Assembly: GCF_003390845.1 (NCBI RefSeq)
Contig: NZ_QMEK01000005.1
Location: 224,020 to 288,019 of the forward strand
From: Tropicimonas sp. IMCC34043
GTDB lineage: Bacteria; Pseudomonadota; Alphaproteobacteria; Rhodobacterales; Rhodobacteraceae
Length of the DNA: 64,000 nucleotides
Direction of reading: 5' to 3'
This document shows, piece by piece, positions 26,817-36,282 of the stretch. Within the stretch, counting starts at the first letter, position 1. Every line of letters starts with the position of its first letter. Both the position numbers and the translations under genes were made by a program. Below the pieces are notes generated by a model that was not told the origin of the DNA, ran no database searches, and worked only from the letters and a program-made list of their open reading frames with translations.

Positions 26817-27308
26817 TCACGCCCCTCCGGTCTGGTGGCGGGTAATCACCCCGGCGAGCCGCAGGCCATAGCGCAGCGCGAGCAGCGCAAAGCCGATGAC
26901 CGGCGCCATATAGACCCAGCCCATCGGCAGGCCGAGCGTCGGGCTGGTCTGGCCCGTCTTCAGCACGAAGGCGACCAGTTGCAGCCCGAGCCAGGACATA
27001 TAGACCGAAAACACCAGCCCCACCGTGTCGATCACCGCGCAGAGCACTCGCAGAGCGGCTGGCGGCAGCCGGTTCTGCAGCGTGTCGATGCTGACCTGCT
27101 TGCCGCGTTCCAGCGCCAGACCGAGGGCGAGGAAGACGAGGAAGATGTTGAGGATCCGCGTCGCCTCCTCGATCCAGGCAAAGCGGCTGGCAAAGACGCC
27201 GCCAACCTCGCGGGTGACGACGCCAAGAAAGAACAGCGCCACCATGCTCAGAAGGATCAGCACCAGCAGCGACCGTTCGGCCAGGCGCAGAACGCGCAGG
27301 ATGGTCAT
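26817..27308 (-). CDS. second TRAP transporter small permease DctQ
   Basis: 163 residues from ATG 27308 (MTILRVLRLAERSL); an upstream ATG would add an arginine-rich tail unlike the family. Four membrane segments with the DctQ signature RFAWIEEATRILNIFLVFLA. It sits between its dctP and dctM genes in the minus-strand TRAP operon. Confidence 0.88.
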   Translation of the reverse strand: MTILRVLRLAERSLLVLILLSMVALFFLGVVTREVGGVFASRFAWIEEATRILNIFLVFLALGLALERGKQVSIDTLQNRLPPAALRVLCAVIDTVGLVFSVYMSWLGLQLVAFVLKTGQTSPTLGLPMGWVYMAPVIGFALLALRYGLRLAGVITRHQTGGA

Positions 27309-27360
27309 GGCCTGCCTGTGAAAAGCGGCCGGCCGCCGGGGCCGGCGCCTGGGGCCCGGC

Positions 27361-28362
27361 TCACTTGCCGGTCTCGTCCGCGTAGATTTGCAACAGCGTC
27401 GCGCCATCCTCGCCGGTCTTGTCGAGATAGGCCTGCGAAGCCGGGGCGAACATCACATCGCGGAACGCCGCACGCTCCTCGGGCGAGGCGATGCGCACGT
27501 TGGTGTCGCTCGCCTCGATGGTCTCGAGTGCCGCCGCGACCGCCGCCGCCTTGTGGGCGCGCAGCTCTGGCACCGCCTCGTTGAAGGCATCGACGATGAC
27601 GGTCCGGTATTCCTCGGGCAGGCTCTCCCACCACATCGGGTTGAACAGCACCACATCCTCCATGGCGCCATGTTCCGACACCACGAGGTAATCCTGCACT
27701 TCGTAGAATTTCATGTTGAGGATGGTGTCGAGCGGGTTTTCCTCGCCGTCCACGACGCCCGTTTGCAGCGCCGTGTAAAGCTCGCCAAAGGGCAGCGCGA
27801 TGGCCGAGGCGCCAAGGGCACTGAACTGCTCGATCAGGATCGAGCTGTCCATCACCCGGAATTTTTGCCCGGCGAATTCCGCGATGTCGTCAAGCGGCTT
27901 GTTCGATGTGAAGTTCTTGGTCCCGTTGGGCCAGAGCGCAATCGCCTTCACGCCCTTGTCGTCGAAGGAGGCAAGCAGCGCCTGCCCGAACGGTCCCTGG
28001 CGCAGCGCCTGTGCCGCGTCGCCGTCGGCCGGGATCAGATAGGGGATGTCGAGCACCGAGACGAGCGGGTTGAAACCGCCCAGAAACGCCGCGGGCGACA
28101 CCGTCGCCTCGATCGCGCCAAGCTGCACGCCTTCGGTCATCTGCCGCTGGTTGCCCAGCTGGCCCTGCGGGAAGATCTGGAACTCGACCGCGCCGCCGGT
28201 CCGCTCGTTGACGAGGGCGGCGACCTTCTCGAGCATCACGTTGCGGCTTTGCGCCGGCGATTCCAGATGGCCGATCTTGGCCACATAATCCTGGGCCGAA
28301 GCCGCCGAACCAAGGGCGAGCGTTGCCGCAAGGCACCCCGCCAGAACGAAATGATGCGACAT
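27361..28362 (-). CDS. second TRAP transporter substrate-binding protein DctP
   Basis: 333 residues with signal peptide (MSHHFVLAGCLAATLALGSA, cleavage near ASA-Q). DctP family features: FQIFPQGQLGNQRQMTEGVQ near residue 62, GQKFRVMDSSILIEQFSALG near 165 with the ligand arginine, and VVDGEENPLDTILNMKFYEV. First gene of a minus-strand TRAP operon that converges on the plus-strand one. Ligand unknown, probably a carboxylate. Confidence 0.92.
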   Translation of the reverse strand: MSHHFVLAGCLAATLALGSAASAQDYVAKIGHLESPAQSRNVMLEKVAALVNERTGGAVEFQIFPQGQLGNQRQMTEGVQLGAIEATVSPAAFLGGFNPLVSVLDIPYLIPADGDAAQALRQGPFGQALLASFDDKGVKAIALWPNGTKNFTSNKPLDDIAEFAGQKFRVMDSSILIEQFSALGASAIALPFGELYTALQTGVVDGEENPLDTILNMKFYEVQDYLVVSEHGAMEDVVLFNPMWWESLPEEYRTVIVDAFNEAVPELRAHKAAAVAAALETIEASDTNVRIASPEERAAFRDVMFAPASQAYLDKTGEDGATLLQIYADETGK

Positions 28363-28702
28363 GAACTGTCTCCCTGTCTGATTTTATCTGCCCGCCATGA
28401 ACGGGTGCCTTGACCTTTTCCTCTAATCGAACACCGGACCGGGGATTGCAACGGCAGCAGGCGTGGCAAAGCAAGCCCGGCGGGAAATGCCCAAAATTCG
28501 GTCTTTTGTCACCGCGGCCGGCAACCTTTGGCCGGCATCTTTCCCGGGATTGCCCGCGGAACCATGCCATCGCCGGTTTCCGCGACGTCCGCACATTGAT
28601 CCTCCCGCGGAATGGGTGTTAGGGACCGAAATTCGGGGCTGCCGGGCAAAAGCTGTGCCGGATGGCCGGGGACTGGGGAGAGGGCGCGACCAGGTGCTTG
28701 AC
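28363..28702. other. divergent intergenic region between TRAP and nad operons
   Basis: 340 bases between dctP (minus) and nadA (plus). Frames that extend nadA upstream into this stretch do not resemble NadA and are taken as noise. Several short GC stems are present around 28520-28560, but no promoter, riboswitch or operator can be assigned. Confidence 0.5.
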
Positions 28703-29743
28703 ATGTCTGACAAGGGCGCGCTCCTGCGCGAGCACTACGATCTTGCGCCATCGCTCGATCTGGCCTGCGAGATGCAGGATACCTATGACCGGATGAAGCG
28801 GGTGGTTCCGCTGCCCGACTGGGCGATCCACGCGCCCTATGTGGCCGCGATCAACCGCTTGAAGCGCGAGCGCGGCGCGGTGATCCTTGCCCACAACTAC
28901 ATGACGCCCGAGATCTATCATGGCATCGCCGATTTCGTCGGCGACAGCCTGCAGCTTGCCGTCCGAGCGACCGAGGTCGAGGCCGAGGTGATCGTCCAGT
29001 GCGGCGTGCATTTCATGGCCGAGACCTCGAAGATCCTGAACCCCGCCAAGACCGTTCTCATCCCCGACACCGAAGCGGGTTGTTCGCTCGCCTCCTCGAT
29101 CACTGCCGAGGGCGTGGCCGCAATGCGGGCGCAATACCCCGGCGCGCCGGTCGTCTCCTACGTCAACACAACGGCCGAGGTGAAGGCCGCCTCGGACATC
29201 TGCTGCACTTCGGCCAATGCGCTGCAGATTGTCGATGCGATGGAGTCCGATACCGTCATCATGACGCCTGACCAGTATCTGGCGCAGAACGTCGCCAATG
29301 CCTCGACCAAGAAGGTGGTGTTCTGGCCGGGGTCGTGCATCGTGCACGAGCTTTACACCGCCGAGGACATCCGCGCCTATCGCGACGGCCATCCCGGGGT
29401 CGCGATCATCGCCCACCCGGAATGCACGCCCGAGGTGGTGGCCGAGGCCGATTTCACCGGCTCGACCAGCGGCATCCTCGACTGGGTCGCGCGCAACCGC
29501 CCGGCCGAGGCGATGCTGGTCACCGAATGCTCGATGGCCTCGAACATCGCCGATGCGTTGCCCGACGTGGCCTTCTCGAAGCCCTGCAACATCTGCCCCT
29601 ACATGAAGAAGATCACGCTGGAAAAGGTGCTGTGGTCGCTGCATTCGATGACCACCAGCGTCGAGATCGACGCGGCGGTCGCGGTGCCCGCGCGCGCCGC
29701 GGTCCAGCGGATGATCGACCTGTCGCGCCGTCTTGGCCTTTGA
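28703..29743 (+). CDS. nadA: quinolinate synthase
   Basis: 346 residues from ATG 28703. Condenses iminoaspartate with dihydroxyacetone phosphate to quinolinate, step two of de novo NAD synthesis. The three iron-sulfur cysteines can be placed as C100 (VQCGVHFMAE), C212 (WPGSCIVHE) and one of C295/C298 (PCNICPYMKK). Substrate-binding HNYMTPEIYHGIADFVGDS is conserved near residue 64. The long-form start proposed upstream is rejected because it has no family similarity. First gene of nadA-nadB-nadC. Confidence 0.95.
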   Translation: MSDKGALLREHYDLAPSLDLACEMQDTYDRMKRVVPLPDWAIHAPYVAAINRLKRERGAVILAHNYMTPEIYHGIADFVGDSLQLAVRATEVEAEVIVQCGVHFMAETSKILNPAKTVLIPDTEAGCSLASSITAEGVAAMRAQYPGAPVVSYVNTTAEVKAASDICCTSANALQIVDAMESDTVIMTPDQYLAQNVANASTKKVVFWPGSCIVHELYTAEDIRAYRDGHPGVAIIAHPECTPEVVAEADFTGSTSGILDWVARNRPAEAMLVTECSMASNIADALPDVAFSKPCNICPYMKKITLEKVLWSLHSMTTSVEIDAAVAVPARAAVQRMIDLSRRLGL

Positions 29744-29756
29744 GCCCGTCGGCCGC

Positions 29757-31325
29757 GTGAACCCGCTTTCGACAGACCGGGTCGTCATCCTCGGTGCCGG
29801 GCTTGGCGCGCTTTATGCCGCCATCAGCCTTGCCCCGCGCCCGGTCCTTGTGATCTCGCCCGAACCGCTGGGACTTGGCGCCAGTTCGGCCTGGGCGCAG
29901 GGCGGGGTCGCGGCGGCAATGAACCCCGAGGACAGCGCCGAAAGCCATGCCGCCGACACCGCGCGCGCGGGCGCAGGCACCGTCGATCCCTCCGTCGCCC
30001 GCTCGGTCACGGCCGAGGCGCGCGATCATATCCTCGGTCTGACAGCGCTTGGCACGCCGTTCGACCGCACCGGGGCGGGCAGCTATGTGCTGTCGCGCGA
30101 GGCCGCCCACAGCTTTGCCCGCGTCGTGCGCGTGAAGGGCGATCAGGCCGGCGCCGAGATCATGGCCCGGCTGATCGCGACGGTCGCGGAACTGCCGTCG
30201 GTGCAGGTTCTGGAAGGGGTGATGGCCGTCGGGCTTTCGACCGAGGATGGCGCGGTGACAGGTGTTTTCGTGCAGCCATCGGATGCCGCGGGCGGTGCCC
30301 CGGTTCTGATCCGCGCCCCGGCCTGCCTGCTTGCCGGTGGCGGATCGGCCGGGCTCTATGCGATCACCACGAACCCGCCGCGGATCCGCGGGCAGGTCAT
30401 CGGCATGGCCGCGCGCGCTGGCGCGGTGATTGCCGATCCCGAGTTCGTGCAGTTCCATCCCACCGCCATCGACGTGGGCGAGGACCCTGCCCCGCTTGCC
30501 TCCGAGGCTTTGCGCGGCGAAGGCGCGGTGCTGGTCAACCGTCTGGGCGAGCGGTTCATGACGGCCGAGCACCCCGACGCCGAGCTTGCCCCGCGCGACA
30601 TCGTCGCCCGCGCGGTCTTTGCCCAGACCAAGGCGGGGCTGCGCCCGATGCTCGACACCCGTGCAGCCCTTGGGGACAGGGTCGAGACGCTGTTCCCGGC
30701 GGTGGCCGAGGCGTGCCGGCGCAACGGCATCGACCCGGTGGCCCGGCCGATTCCGGTTGCCGCTGCCGCGCATTACCACATGGGGGGCATCCGCACCGAC
30801 GACCGCGGCCGGGCCAGCCTTGGCAGGCTCTGGGTCTGCGGTGAGGCGGGCTCGACCGGGCTGCACGGTGCCAACCGGCTGGCCTCGAACGGTCTGCTCG
30901 AGGCGATGGTCTATGGTCGCCGTGCCGCCAGCGATATTGCCGAGGTGCTTGGCCCGGCGCCCGATACCTTGCCCGAACTTGTCGTCGATTTTGAAACCGG
31001 AGGCGAGCCTGCGGATGACGCGGCGGTGGCGGCGCTGCGGCAGGTGATGACCGACAAGGTCGGGGTGATCCGCAATGCTGCGGGCCTGACGTCCGCGCTG
31101 CGCGCGATTGCGAAGCTCGAACGCGACCATGGAACGGACGAGAGCTTTCGCAACATGACCGCGACCGCGACACTGATTGCGGCTGGCGCCCTGCTGCGGC
31201 AGGAAAGCCGTGGCGCCCATTGCCGCGACGATTTTCCCCGGCCGCTTGCCGAAGCGACCCGCACCATGCTGACCCTGCAGGCGGCGCTGGCGCTGCGGGA
31301 CAAGACAGAGCAGGAGCCTCAATGA
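29757..31325 (+). CDS. nadB: L-aspartate oxidase
   Basis: 522 residues if started at GTG 29757; a TTG at 29733 would overlap nadA by 11 bases and is also possible. FAD enzyme oxidising L-aspartate to iminoaspartate for NadA. Sees RVVILGAGLGALYAAISL (dinucleotide binding) at the N-terminus, SSAWAQGGVAAAMN, AHYHMGGIRTDDRG and GEAGSTGLHGANRLASNGLL, all NadB hallmarks shared with fumarate-reductase flavoproteins. At about 520 residues it is close to typical NadB. The stop overlaps the nadC start. Confidence 0.93.
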   Translation: MNPLSTDRVVILGAGLGALYAAISLAPRPVLVISPEPLGLGASSAWAQGGVAAAMNPEDSAESHAADTARAGAGTVDPSVARSVTAEARDHILGLTALGTPFDRTGAGSYVLSREAAHSFARVVRVKGDQAGAEIMARLIATVAELPSVQVLEGVMAVGLSTEDGAVTGVFVQPSDAAGGAPVLIRAPACLLAGGGSAGLYAITTNPPRIRGQVIGMAARAGAVIADPEFVQFHPTAIDVGEDPAPLASEALRGEGAVLVNRLGERFMTAEHPDAELAPRDIVARAVFAQTKAGLRPMLDTRAALGDRVETLFPAVAEACRRNGIDPVARPIPVAAAAHYHMGGIRTDDRGRASLGRLWVCGEAGSTGLHGANRLASNGLLEAMVYGRRAASDIAEVLGPAPDTLPELVVDFETGGEPADDAAVAALRQVMTDKVGVIRNAAGLTSALRAIAKLERDHGTDESFRNMTATATLIAAGALLRQESRGAHCRDDFPRPLAEATRTMLTLQAALALRDKTEQEPQ

Positions 31326-32170
31326 CCCCGACGAACGTGCCCGACCTGATCCTCGAACCCATGGTGCGCGGCGCGCTGCTGGAGGATCTTGGCGCCTATG
31401 GCGATGTCACGACGCGGGCGGTGATTCCCTCCGGCACCCGCTATCGCGCCGAGCTGCGGGCGCGCGCGTCAGGGGTCGTCTCGGGAATGCAGATCGCGGC
31501 GCTGGCCTTCCGCCTTGTCGATCCCGCGCTGACCGTCACCACCCGGGTGCCGGACGGCAGCCCCTGCGGGCCCGGCGACGTGCTGATGGTGATCGAGGGC
31601 GACGCCGCCGCGATCCTGTCGGGGGAGCGTGTGGCGCTGAATTTTGCCGGCAGGTTGTCGGGGATCGCGAGCCTGACCGCGCGCTTTGTGGCCGAGACCC
31701 GTGGTACCAAGGCGCGCATCACCTGCACCCGCAAGACCACGCCCGGCCTCAGGATCGCCGAGAAACTCGCCGTGCTGCATGGTGGAGGCGCGAACCACCG
31801 GTTCTCGCTGTCGGACGCGATCCTGATCAAGGACAACCACATCGCCGCCGCAGGCGGTGTCCGTCCGGCGCTGCAGGCCGCCCGCGCCGCCGCCTCGCAC
31901 ATGATGGTGATCGAGATCGAGGTCGACCGGCTCGACCAGCTCGACGAGGCTCTGGCGACCGGCGGTGCGACGGCCGTGCTGCTCGACAACATGGATTGCG
32001 CGGCCCTGCGCCGGGCCGTCGATCTGGTCGCGGGGCGGCTCGTGACCGAAGCCTCGGGGAACATGCAGCTCGACCGGATCGCCGAGGTTGCCGCGACCGG
32101 CGTCGATTTCATCTCGGCGGGCGCACTGACCCATTCGGCGCCGACGCTGGATCTGGGGCTGGACTTCTGA
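31322..32170 (+). CDS. nadC: nicotinate-nucleotide pyrophosphorylase (carboxylating)
   Basis: 282 residues, starting at ATG 31322 that overlaps the nadB stop (ATGA). Converts quinolinate and PRPP to nicotinate mononucleotide. Conserved active-site stretches: ITCTRKTTPGLRIAEKLAVL near residue 135, GGGANHRFSLSDAILIKDNH near 155, and the C-terminal SGNMQLDRIAEVAATGVDFI. Completes a full de novo NAD operon. Confidence 0.95.
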   Translation: MTPTNVPDLILEPMVRGALLEDLGAYGDVTTRAVIPSGTRYRAELRARASGVVSGMQIAALAFRLVDPALTVTTRVPDGSPCGPGDVLMVIEGDAAAILSGERVALNFAGRLSGIASLTARFVAETRGTKARITCTRKTTPGLRIAEKLAVLHGGGANHRFSLSDAILIKDNHIAAAGGVRPALQAARAAASHMMVIEIEVDRLDQLDEALATGGATAVLLDNMDCAALRRAVDLVAGRLVTEASGNMQLDRIAEVAATGVDFISAGALTHSAPTLDLGLDF

Positions 32171-32278
32171 GGCAGGCCGGTTTTGTTCATTCATAACATT
32201 TAGTATTGCTGCAAACTAATTGTTATTATGGCGTATTTTAAAGATCTACGAGGTGACGTCTGATCTGTCCGAAAGCCT

Positions 32279-33304
32279 CTATGCCCGGTCGATGGGGATC
32301 GTGTCGGCCCTGGCCCAGCCAAGCCAGACCTCTGTGTTTTCAGGCAGTTGCGGCAGGTCGCGGTCGCGCGCGACGACCTTCCAGGTCTCGCCCAGGACAG
32401 CGACGATGCAGGTGGCCATCGAGCCGGCAAAGACCCGGCTTACCAGCCGCCCGGGCAGCAGGTTCTCGGCCGCCGCGATCGGGCCCGGCGAAAGCGTCAG
32501 CGCCTCGGGCCGGACGGCATGGGCCGCGGCAGAGGTCAGCGACAGCCGGGCGCCATCCGGCAGCGGCACTGGAAGCGGATCTGGCAACAGGTTGGCCTCG
32601 CCCAGAAATCTTGCGGTGAAGGTGTCGATGGGGGCGTTATAGACCTCGCGCGGCGGCCCTGCCTGCACCAGCCTTCCGTCGCGCAGGATACCGATCCGGT
32701 CGGCCAGCGTCAGGGCTTCTTCCTGATCGTGGGTGACAAAGATCGTGGTGATCCCGACCTCGCGCTGGATACGTTTAAGTTCTATCTGCATGTCGACCCG
32801 TAATGCCTTGTCCAGCGCCGATAAAGGCTCGTCCAGCAGCAGCACCTTCGGGTTCGTCACGATGGCGCGCGCCAGCGCCACCCGCTGACGCTGACCGCCC
32901 GACAATTCGCGCGGGCGCCGGGCGCCAAGGCCTGAAAGCTGCACCAGATCCAGCGCCTCGCCGACCCGGCGGCGCTCCTCGGCCCGGCTGACGTGGCGCA
33001 CGCGCAGGCCGAAACCGACATTTTCGGCCACGGTCAGGTTCGGGAACAACGCATAGTTCTGGAACATCATGCCGATCTCGCGCTTTTCGACCGGCACCCG
33101 TTCGACCGGCTGGCCGGCGATGCGCACCCTGCCCGCCTGCGGAAACAGGAACCCCGCGATCACCCGCAACAGCGTGGTCTTGCCGCTACCCGACGGCCCC
33201 AGCAGCGCGAAGAACCCGCCATTGACGAAATCGAGGCTCACGTCGTCAAGCGCGGTCATCTCGCCGAACCGCATGGTGACGCCCGCAACTGAAACCTCGG
33301 CCAT
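32279..33304 (-). CDS. spermidine/putrescine-type ABC transporter ATP-binding protein (PotA-like)
   Basis: 341 residues. Walker [10 protein letters not shown] near residue 36, signature [14 protein letters not shown] near 133, Walker B LLLDEPLSALDKALR, and a C-terminal TOBE domain (AVRPEALTLSPG). PotA/FbpC class. Its start abuts the permease stop. The AT-rich 108-base gap to nadC (32171-32278) separates convergent operons; no clean hairpin is visible there. The substrate may be a polyamine or related compound. Confidence 0.9.
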   Translation of the reverse strand: MAEVSVAGVTMRFGEMTALDDVSLDFVNGGFFALLGPSGSGKTTLLRVIAGFLFPQAGRVRIAGQPVERVPVEKREIGMMFQNYALFPNLTVAENVGFGLRVRHVSRAEERRRVGEALDLVQLSGLGARRPRELSGGQRQRVALARAIVTNPKVLLLDEPLSALDKALRVDMQIELKRIQREVGITTIFVTHDQEEALTLADRIGILRDGRLVQAGPPREVYNAPIDTFTARFLGEANLLPDPLPVPLPDGARLSLTSAAAHAVRPEALTLSPGPIAAAENLLPGRLVSRVFAGSMATCIVAVLGETWKVVARDRDLPQLPENTEVWLGWARADTIPIDRA

Positions 33305-34083
33305 CAGCGATGTCCCCCGAAGCTGAAGAACCGCGCGACAACCAGCATCAGTGCCATCGAGGTGACGATGATCAGGGTCGAGACGGCGTTGATCTCGGGC
33401 GTGAAGCCCTTGCGGATCGCGGTATAGATCAGGACGGGCAACGTGGAATCCCCCGGTTTCGACAGAAAATACGACACCACGAACTGATCGAAGCTGACCG
33501 CAAAGGCAAAAAGCGCCCCGGCGACGATCCCGGGCGCGATGGCGGGCAGTGTCACCCGCCGCGTGACGGTCCAGGGCCCGGCACCAAGTGCGCGCGCCGC
33601 CTCCTCCAGCGTGATGTCGAACCCCGCGAGCCGGGCATTCACCACGACAATCACATAGGGCAGCGCCAGCGCCACATGGCCGATCAGCACCGCGGGCGTG
33701 CCGCGCCCGAGCCCGATGGCGAAAAAGAAGATCAGCATCGCCGTGCCGGTAATCAGCCAGGGGATCGCGATCGGCGGGAACAGCAACAGCTTCAGCAGGC
33801 GCTTTCCGCGAAAGTCATGGCGAAACAGCGCCAGCGCGGCCGCGGTCCCAAGCGACGTGGCAATGATCGTGGTCGCAACCGCGATCAGGACCGACCGGGT
33901 CGCGGCGTTCCGGATCGCCGCATTCTCCGCCAGATCGTGATACCAGCGGGCCGAAAATTCGAACGGCAGCTGATAGAACGGCGAGGCGTTGAAGCTCATC
34001 GCCGCCATGACGAGGATCGGCGCATAGAGGAAGATCAGCACGAGGCCGAGCCACATCAGGCCCGCAAGCCGCAGTCCGGTCAT
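33304..34083 (-). CDS. Pot-type ABC transporter permease (PotC-like)
   Basis: 259 residues from ATG 34083, which overlaps the preceding permease stop by four bases. A longer in-frame extension upstream is a shadow of that permease gene. Six membrane segments; EAA loop TLEEAARALGAGPWTVTRRV near residue 175. The opening LYAPILVMAAMSFNASPFYQ is typical of PotC permeases. Confidence 0.9.
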   Translation of the reverse strand: MTGLRLAGLMWLGLVLIFLYAPILVMAAMSFNASPFYQLPFEFSARWYHDLAENAAIRNAATRSVLIAVATTIIATSLGTAAALALFRHDFRGKRLLKLLLFPPIAIPWLITGTAMLIFFFAIGLGRGTPAVLIGHVALALPYVIVVVNARLAGFDITLEEAARALGAGPWTVTRRVTLPAIAPGIVAGALFAFAVSFDQFVVSYFLSKPGDSTLPVLIYTAIRKGFTPEINAVSTLIIVTSMALMLVVARFFSFGGHR

Positions 34084-34943
34084 GTCAGCCCCCGCCGCAG
34101 CACCGGGCTGGAAAGCCCGAGGATCGCCAGCACCACCGCCAGCAGGATGAACGACAGCGCGGCCCCGAGCGGCCAGTTGAAGACGGCGACGAACTGATCC
34201 TCGATCACTGTGCCGAAATAGGTGCCGAACCGGCCGCCGAGGATCCGCGGCTCCATGAACGAACCGACGACGGGAACGAAGACCAGAACCGCCCCGGCGA
34301 TCAGCCCGGGCAGCGACAGCGGCAGGATCAACCGGCGCAGGATGGTGATCCGTCCGGCGCCAAGCGCGCGGGCGGCGTCGAAAATGTCGTCCTCGATCGC
34401 CTGCAGCGCCAGATAGCTGGTGAGGATGACGTAGGGCAGATAGGAATGCACCAGCCCGATCACCACGGCCGCCGGCGTGAACATCAGCCCCAGCCGCACA
34501 TCGAAGGGCAGCAGCGCGTCCAGCGTCCGGTCGAGCACACCATTGCCGCGCAGCACGATGGCCCAGGAAAAGACCCGGACCAGAGAATTCGACCAGAACG
34601 GCAGGATCACCAGCAGAAACAGCGCCTCGCGCGCCCGACCCCTGATCTGGCGGGCCAGCACCAGCGCGCAGGGAAAGCCGATCAGGACGCAGAGCAAGGT
34701 GACCCAAAGCCCGAGCCGGATCGATTTCCACAGCAACAGCGCATAGGTCGGTGTCTCGAAGAAATCCCTGTAATTCTCAAGCGTTGCGCGCGGGCTTTCT
34801 GTACCGAAGGGCGCCGCGGTCAGGAAGCTGAAAAACAGCATCGCCGACAGCGGCAGGAAGACCGCGAGCGTCAGCCACAGATAGGCGGGCGCGAGCAGCC
34901 CCGCCGCCCGCCGTCCGTCGCCCGGGATCGGCGCCTGCGCCAT
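34080..34943 (-). CDS. Pot-type ABC transporter permease (PotB-like)
   Basis: 287 residues, six membrane segments, EAA loop DIFDAARALGAGRITILRRL near residue 200. PotB/HemeC-class type I permease (PFWSNSLVRVFSWAIVLRGN is a PotB hallmark). Eight bases separate it from the binding-protein gene, and it overlaps the PotC-like gene (ATGA). Confidence 0.9.
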   Translation of the reverse strand: MAQAPIPGDGRRAAGLLAPAYLWLTLAVFLPLSAMLFFSFLTAAPFGTESPRATLENYRDFFETPTYALLLWKSIRLGLWVTLLCVLIGFPCALVLARQIRGRAREALFLLVILPFWSNSLVRVFSWAIVLRGNGVLDRTLDALLPFDVRLGLMFTPAAVVIGLVHSYLPYVILTSYLALQAIEDDIFDAARALGAGRITILRRLILPLSLPGLIAGAVLVFVPVVGSFMEPRILGGRFGTYFGTVIEDQFVAVFNWPLGAALSFILLAVVLAILGLSSPVLRRGLT

Positions 34944-34951
34944 CCCCGGTC

Positions 34952-35986
34952 CTATTGCCGTGCTTTCAGGCCCTGCCAGAGCTCAAGGTACGTCTCGCGC
35001 GTCGCATCATCGACAGGCTTCTGGAACTGCACCCGCGCCACCACGTCCGGATCGCCCAGCACCCGCTTGTTGAACGATGTGTCCGCGAGCGCCTCGGCTG
35101 CGGCGGCATTGGCCGAGGCAGGCGCGCCTTCGGCATCCCATCTGGTGTAGAAATCGGGGTCGATCATCCAGTCGATGAACTGGGTGGCGGCGTCCTTGTG
35201 GGTCGAACTCGCCGGGATCGACAGCCCGTCGAGCCAGGCAACCGCTCCCTCCTTCGGCACCACGAAGGCAACCGGCAGCCCCATGTCGGCCGAGCGTGCC
35301 GCCGAGCCGGACCAATAGGTTGCGAGGTCAAGTTCATCTGCCGCCATATACTGGTTCCAGTCGTTCTCCGAGCTCCAGAACGTGCGGATCTGCGGCATCA
35401 GTTCATTCAACTTCTTCTCTACCGAATCCAGATCCTTGACATCGTTTATGTTCTGTCCGGTCGCCAGCGCTCCGAACTGGACCGCCTCGAGCGCGTCATC
35501 GCGGATCGACACCCGGCCCTTGTGGGCGGGGTCCCAGAATACCTGTATCGTGTCAGGAGCGGTCTCGAAGGCATTGGTATTGATGGCAAACGAGGTCAGT
35601 CCCCAGGTCCATGGCACGCCATAGACCGCATCCTCGATCACCAGTTCACTGTCGGTCGTGAAGCCGTTGGAAATATTTTCGAAATTCGTCATGGATGTGG
35701 TGTCGATCGGCCCGATCAGCCCCTCGTCCTTCGCCTGCCGGGTGAAGGCGGCGTTGATCAGCACCACGTCATAGGCGCCGGGATTGGTGCGCAGCTTGGT
35801 CAGCATCTCCTGTTCGGAGGTGAAATATTCGTGCAGCACGGTATTGCCGGTCGCTGCCGCATAGGCCTCGACCGCCCAGTCGAGGTCGGTGCCATAGCCC
35901 TGCCAGTTCAACACGCGGATCTCGTCGGCCGTGGCAGAGCCCGCGGCGAGTGCCAGAAGAGAGGTCAGAAGCAGATGTCGGGTCAT
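34952..35986 (-). CDS. Pot-type ABC transporter substrate-binding protein (PotD-like)
   Basis: 344 residues from ATG 35986, chosen for the GGAGGA site and signal peptide (MTRHLLLTSLLALAAGSATA). Upstream in-frame sequence lies in an IS-scarred area and does not look coding. PotD/PotF family: DEIRVLNWQGYGTDLDWAVE, YDVVLINAAFTRQAKDEGLI, YGVPWTWGLTSFAINTNAFE, and the C-terminal DWMIDPDFYTRWDAEGAPA. First gene of the operon. Immediately next to the left border of the IS-rich island. Confidence 0.92.
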   Translation of the reverse strand: MTRHLLLTSLLALAAGSATADEIRVLNWQGYGTDLDWAVEAYAAATGNTVLHEYFTSEQEMLTKLRTNPGAYDVVLINAAFTRQAKDEGLIGPIDTTSMTNFENISNGFTTDSELVIEDAVYGVPWTWGLTSFAINTNAFETAPDTIQVFWDPAHKGRVSIRDDALEAVQFGALATGQNINDVKDLDSVEKKLNELMPQIRTFWSSENDWNQYMAADELDLATYWSGSAARSADMGLPVAFVVPKEGAVAWLDGLSIPASSTHKDAATQFIDWMIDPDFYTRWDAEGAPASANAAAAEALADTSFNKRVLGDPDVVARVQFQKPVDDATRETYLELWQGLKARQ

Positions 35987-36097
35987 GGGAGTCCTCCACA
36001 AAGAGTCTGGATACAGGCTAGCCGGTTTCGCCGGTCGACGGCAATGTGAGGACGCCGTGATAGCGAAACTGCGCTGCCGAGACGGTCTGCTCCAGTA

Positions 36098-36256
36098 CGC
36101 AAGAACGACGCTGGGATGCAGGCCGCACGTCCGCATCGGATCGCGATCGTGGCGACGACTCGGAAACTCCTGCTCGCACTCAGGGGCTACGCCGAACACG
36201 GAGTAGTGCCCGCCGGAGCCGACATTCGCGCGAAGGCCGCTGCAGGGCGTCGATGA
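36098..36256 (+). pseudogene. IS110-type transposase C-terminal fragment
   Basis: A 52-codon frame ending at TGA 36254-36256 reads RPHRIAIVATTRKLLLALRG and then YAEHGVVPAG, resembling the C-terminal end of IS110-family DEDD transposases. No start codon or upstream catalytic part. It lies to the left of an N-terminal fragment of the same family, the reverse of the normal order. Confidence 0.5.
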
Positions 36257-36282
36257 TGTGATCGCGCCACGGCGGCATCGAT

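Noticed and set aside
28463..28702. 80-residue N-terminal extension of NadA
   Set aside because: No resemblance to NadA and arginine/proline-rich; the ATG at 28703 gives a normal-length enzyme.
33304..34731. 475-codon frame suggesting a fusion of two Pot permeases
   Set aside because: Only the C-terminal 259 residues are permease-like. The upstream part is the out-of-frame shadow of the PotB-like gene, which has its own start and stop with a 4-base overlap.
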